Shown here: positions 40,205-44,802 of the stretch, piece after piece
How positions within the stretch are numbered: position 1 is the first letter of the stretch
Layout: each line of letters opens with the position of its first letter
NCBI GenBank assembly: GCA_018816985.1
Contig: JAHIVA010000042.1
Location: forward strand, 1-44,802
Length of the DNA stretch: 44,802 bases
Reading direction: 5' to 3'
Source: Patescibacteria group bacterium
Lineage (GTDB): Bacteria > Patescibacteriota > Minisyncoccia > Phycocordibacterales > UBA9973
Translations under genes and position numbers: made by a program
The notes under the pieces: generated by a model
What the model saw: only the letters and a program-made list of their open reading frames with translations
What the model was told of the DNA's origin: nothing
Databases searched by the model: none

Positions 40205-40915
40205 ATGAGCGAAGAAAAAAAACAAGGCAAAGAGCATCCGCTTTCAATAGTTATTAATGAGGCTGTAAAGATTTTTACGGACTTGGGTTTTGAAGTTGCT
40301 ACTGGACCGGAGTTGGAAGATGAATGGCATAATTTTGATGCGCTCAATTTTCCTAAAGATCATCCAGCTCGTGATATGCAAGATACTTTTTTTATCAAAG
40401 ATAAGCCTGGATACGTATTGCGTACCCACACTTCTAATACTCAAATTCATTTTATGGAAAAATTTGTGAAAGATGGGAGAAAACCACCTTTTGCAATAGT
40501 TGTTCCTGGAAAAGTTTTTCGGAATGAGGCCACTGATGCTGGACATGAAATGCAATTTTATCAACTTGAAGGATTAATGATAGGTGAGAATGTCAGTGTT
40601 GCCAACATGAAATGGGCACTTCTTGAATTTTTCAAAAGATTTTTAGGAGAGGATGCTGAGATTCGTCTTCGTCCTAGCTTTTTTCCTTTTGTTGAGCCTG
40701 GATTTGAAGTAGATGTAAAACATAATGGAAAGTGGATGGAGCTCTTGGGTGCTGGCATGGTTCATCCGAATGTTTTAAAAAATTGCGGAATTGACCCTAA
40801 GAAGTATCAAGGATTTGCTTTTGGTTTCGGGCTTGACCGTGTCGCTATGATTAAATTCGGAATTCCGGATATTCGTCTTTTTTATCAAGGAGATTTGAGA
40901 CTTAATCAGTTTTAA
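40205..40915 (+). CDS. pheS: phenylalanyl-tRNA synthetase alpha subunit, truncated form
   Basis: PheS is the catalytic subunit that charges tRNA-Phe. Motif 2 and 3 class-II features are present: VVPGKVFRNEATDAGHEMQFYQLEGL, SFFPFVEPGFEVDV and AFGFGLDRVAMIKFG. At 236 residues it lacks the N-terminal tRNA-binding coiled coil (about 85-100 residues) of the usual 330-350-residue PheS. An in-frame TAA directly before the ATG rules out a longer start. It lies 4 bp before pheT. Confidence 0.95.
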   Translation: MSEEKKQGKEHPLSIVINEAVKIFTDLGFEVATGPELEDEWHNFDALNFPKDHPARDMQDTFFIKDKPGYVLRTHTSNTQIHFMEKFVKDGRKPPFAIVVPGKVFRNEATDAGHEMQFYQLEGLMIGENVSVANMKWALLEFFKRFLGEDAEIRLRPSFFPFVEPGFEVDVKHNGKWMELLGAGMVHPNVLKNCGIDPKKYQGFAFGFGLDRVAMIKFGIPDIRLFYQGDLRLNQF

Positions 40916-40919
40916 ATAT

Positions 40920-42752
40920 ATGCTGATTTCTTACAACTGGCTAAAGTGGTACATACCGGAAGTTCCAGAACCAGAAAAACTGGCGGAGGTTTTTTCTTAT
41001 CATTTATGCGAAGTTGAAAGCCTAGAGAAAATACCAGACAAGCTTGTGGCCAATGGCGAAGATGCTATTTTTGATATAAATATTTTACCAAATCGCGCAC
41101 ATGATTTACTTTCACATCAAGGGGTTGCTCGTGAGTTAGCTTCGCTTTTAAATATAAGATTTATTGATCCGATGCCAAAATATAAAATTCCAAAATCCCA
41201 ACCAACAAAATTAGAAATAGCAGTAAAAAGTGAAAAATGTCGCAGATATATGGGAAGAATTGTGCGTAATATTAAAGTTGGACCTTCTCCAGATTGGGTT
41301 GTTGCCGACTTGGAAGCTATGGGACAGCGTAGCATAAACAACATTGTAGATGCGGCGAATATAGTGATGTTTGATTGCGGGCAACCTGTCCACGCTTTTG
41401 ATTTAGATAAAATGGGTGGAAAACTAATTATCAGACAAGCAAAAAATGGAGAGAATTTAATTACCTTAGACAACAGAGATTGGAAATTAAAATCTTCTGA
41501 CCTTGTGATTGCCGATAAAGAGCATGTTTTAGCCGTAGCTGGAATAAAAGGAGGTAAAAAGCCAGAAGTAGATGATAATACAAAGAATATAATTTTAGAG
41601 GTAGCTAATTTTAATCCGACTTCCATAAGAAAAACTGCTCAAGCATTTAATATTGCAACAGATGCCAGGAAGCGTTTTGAAAATGATTTATCCCCCGAGT
41701 TGGGCTCTTTTGCGATGCAGGAGCTTTCTTCGCTTATTTTGGAGATGTGTCCAGATGCTTCCTTTGAAGAAATTATTGATGTGTATCCAGAAAAACAAGA
41801 AACTAGAAAACTTTCTTTTGGGGTTGAAAAAGTTTCTAAAATTTTAGGGTTAAATATTTCTATTAAGGAAATTGAGGATATTTTGAAAAGGTATTGTTTT
41901 GAATACAAAGAAAACAATGGAAAATTTGAAGTGGTGGTGCCTCCTATGCGTCTTGATTTAACGATTGAAGAAGACATGGCGGAAGAGATAGGTAGGATTT
42001 TGGGATATGATAAAGTAAATCCCAAAGTTCCAAAGGTACAGGATACGTGGAAGCCAAAACAAAATGAAATTTATTCAAAAATACTTTGGGCCCGTCAGAA
42101 ACTTTTAAATGACGGATATTCCGAAGTGATGACTTATGTGTTCAGAGATCAAGGAGAAGTGGAAGTTTTGGCTTCCGCCTCGGATAAAAAATTCTTGCGG
42201 ACAAATTTGAGCGATGCTCTCAAGGTAAGTATGAATTTGAACAATATCAATTTTTATCTTTTTGGTGTGCTTGATACGAAAATTTTTGAAATAGGAACAA
42301 TATTTAAAAAAGGCGGGGAAGAAATGCATATAGCTTACGGAGATAAAAAAGAAATAAAAGAAACAAGTCTCGAACAATTCATTTCGCCAGAATTTATGCG
42401 GGAAAAGGTCTTGCCTTTAGGGAGTCCAAGGCAAGACCTTGAGGAGCATAAATTCAAAATGTGGTCCCTGTTTCCTTTTATTGCACGGGATGTGGCTGTT
42501 TGGGTACCAGAGGGAGTAAAAAGTGAAGAAGTTTCCAAAATAATTAAAGAAAATATGGGTGATATGGTAATCAGGGGGCCAGAACTTTTTGATGAATTTA
42601 AAAAAGGGAGTCAGGTTTCTTATGCGTTTAGGTTGGTTTTTCAGTCTTGTGAGAGAACTTTAACTGACCCAGAAGTGAATGAAATTATGACCAAGATAAC
42701 CAATAAAATCAAGGACAAAAAGACTAATGGCATTGGTTGGCAAGTAAGATAA
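40920..42752 (+). CDS. pheT: phenylalanyl-tRNA synthetase beta subunit, truncated form
   Basis: This 610-residue subunit (usual length about 790-800) has domain B1 (LISYNWLKWYIPEV). It passes directly to FDINILPNRAHDLLSHQGVARELA, so the EMAP-II-like tRNA-binding domain B2 is missing. The B3/B4 editing domain, B5, the catalytic-like fold and the C-terminal FDX-ACB domain (FPFIARDVAVWVPEG to GIGWQVR) remain. Just before FDX-ACB an in-frame palindromic insert (42405-42440) encodes KVLPLGSPRQDLEE. With the short PheS this gives a minimal heterotetramer. Confidence 0.95.
   Translation: MLISYNWLKWYIPEVPEPEKLAEVFSYHLCEVESLEKIPDKLVANGEDAIFDINILPNRAHDLLSHQGVARELASLLNIRFIDPMPKYKIPKSQPTKLEIAVKSEKCRRYMGRIVRNIKVGPSPDWVVADLEAMGQRSINNIVDAANIVMFDCGQPVHAFDLDKMGGKLIIRQAKNGENLITLDNRDWKLKSSDLVIADKEHVLAVAGIKGGKKPEVDDNTKNIILEVANFNPTSIRKTAQAFNIATDARKRFENDLSPELGSFAMQELSSLILEMCPDASFEEIIDVYPEKQETRKLSFGVEKVSKILGLNISIKEIEDILKRYCFEYKENNGKFEVVVPPMRLDLTIEEDMAEEIGRILGYDKVNPKVPKVQDTWKPKQNEIYSKILWARQKLLNDGYSEVMTYVFRDQGEVEVLASASDKKFLRTNLSDALKVSMNLNNINFYLFGVLDTKIFEIGTIFKKGGEEMHIAYGDKKEIKETSLEQFISPEFMREKVLPLGSPRQDLEEHKFKMWSLFPFIARDVAVWVPEGVKSEEVSKIIKENMGDMVIRGPELFDEFKKGSQVSYAFRLVFQSCERTLTDPEVNEIMTKITNKIKDKKTNGIGWQVR
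42405..42440. repeat. 13-bp inverted-repeat element inside pheT
   Basis: AAGGTCTTGCCTT and AAGGCAAGACCTT flank a 10-nt loop, followed by GAGGAG. The arms are the same as in the ligA insert but in reverse order. Frame is preserved, and it lies at a domain boundary. Confidence 0.8.
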
Positions 42753-42759
42753 AATTTGC

Positions 42760-42765
42760 TATAAT
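42760..42765 (+). promoter_or_regulatory. -10 element of gyrB
   Basis: TATAAT sits 11 bp before the gyrB ATG, so the mRNA would be nearly leaderless. No clear -35 is seen. Confidence 0.5.
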
Positions 42766-42767
42766 AG

Positions 42768-44802
<2,035 letters not shown>

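Overview
The window looks like a chromosomal piece of a low-GC Candidate Phyla Radiation (Patescibacteria, probably Parcubacteria-like) bacterium carrying an accessory island of about 15 kb. The assignment is inferred from a compact type IV pilus locus with no outer-membrane secretin in view, unusually small PheS and PheT, near-leaderless genes with extended -10 promoters, and the standard genetic code (TGA used as stop). No taxonomic search was possible.

Left edge (1-1.4 kb): the 3' end of an unknown gene, a short-form 6-phosphogluconate dehydrogenase (gnd), a tRNA-Ser(GCT) on the minus strand and a second class-II serine tRNA on the plus strand whose anticodon reads ACT.

Accessory island (about 1.4-16.6 kb): a HExxH metallopeptidase-like coiled-coil protein is followed by a complete diversity-generating retroelement (DGR). 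It has a DGR-type reverse transcriptase (IGNLTSQ motif), an Avd-like four-helix protein, a 117-bp template repeat (TR) with its own promoter, a structured RNA leader and a following 34-bp palindrome. Two target genes each end in a 117-bp variable repeat (VR). Of 32 TR-to-VR differences, 31 are at template adenines. The targets are interleaved with a MoxR-type AAA+ ATPase and a von Willebrand A protein (order MoxR, target 1, vWA, target 2), suggesting an ATP-driven chaperone or conflict machine with hypervariable recognition subunits. The island also holds a large serine recombinase, a candidate pseudoknotted RNA switch, a zinc-ribbon membrane protein, a secreted nuclease, a terminase pair (TerS/TerL) without visible capsid genes, and a zinc-finger protein.

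Envelope cluster (16.7-21.1 kb, minus strand): ATP-grasp ligase, PAP2/sphingomyelin-synthase-like membrane phosphatase, alpha/beta hydrolase, GT4 glycosyltransferase and DedA. An isolated membrane gene with GC-richer codons follows, then comFC.

Pilus locus (22.6-34.1 kb): pilM, pilN, pilO, a small anchored protein, pilB, a CheY-like receiver, pilT, pilC, two major-type pilins, pilD and four minor pilins. Two promoters in this locus carry a perfect DnaA box just upstream of the -35 region.

Core genes (34.1-44.8 kb): ligA, tRNA-Ser(GGA), a cupin, a UvrD-like helicase-nuclease, a tiny membrane protein, a small His-rich protein, minimal pheS/pheT, and gyrB running off the right edge.

A second theme is short palindromic elements lying in frame inside or at the ends of protein genes. 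One 52-bp element occurs at the starts of the GT4 gene and a minor pilin gene, with four compensatory base-pair changes between the copies. A 13-bp inverted-repeat element lies inside ligA and pheT. Smaller hairpins lie inside gyrB. These resemble Rickettsia palindromic elements in behaviour.
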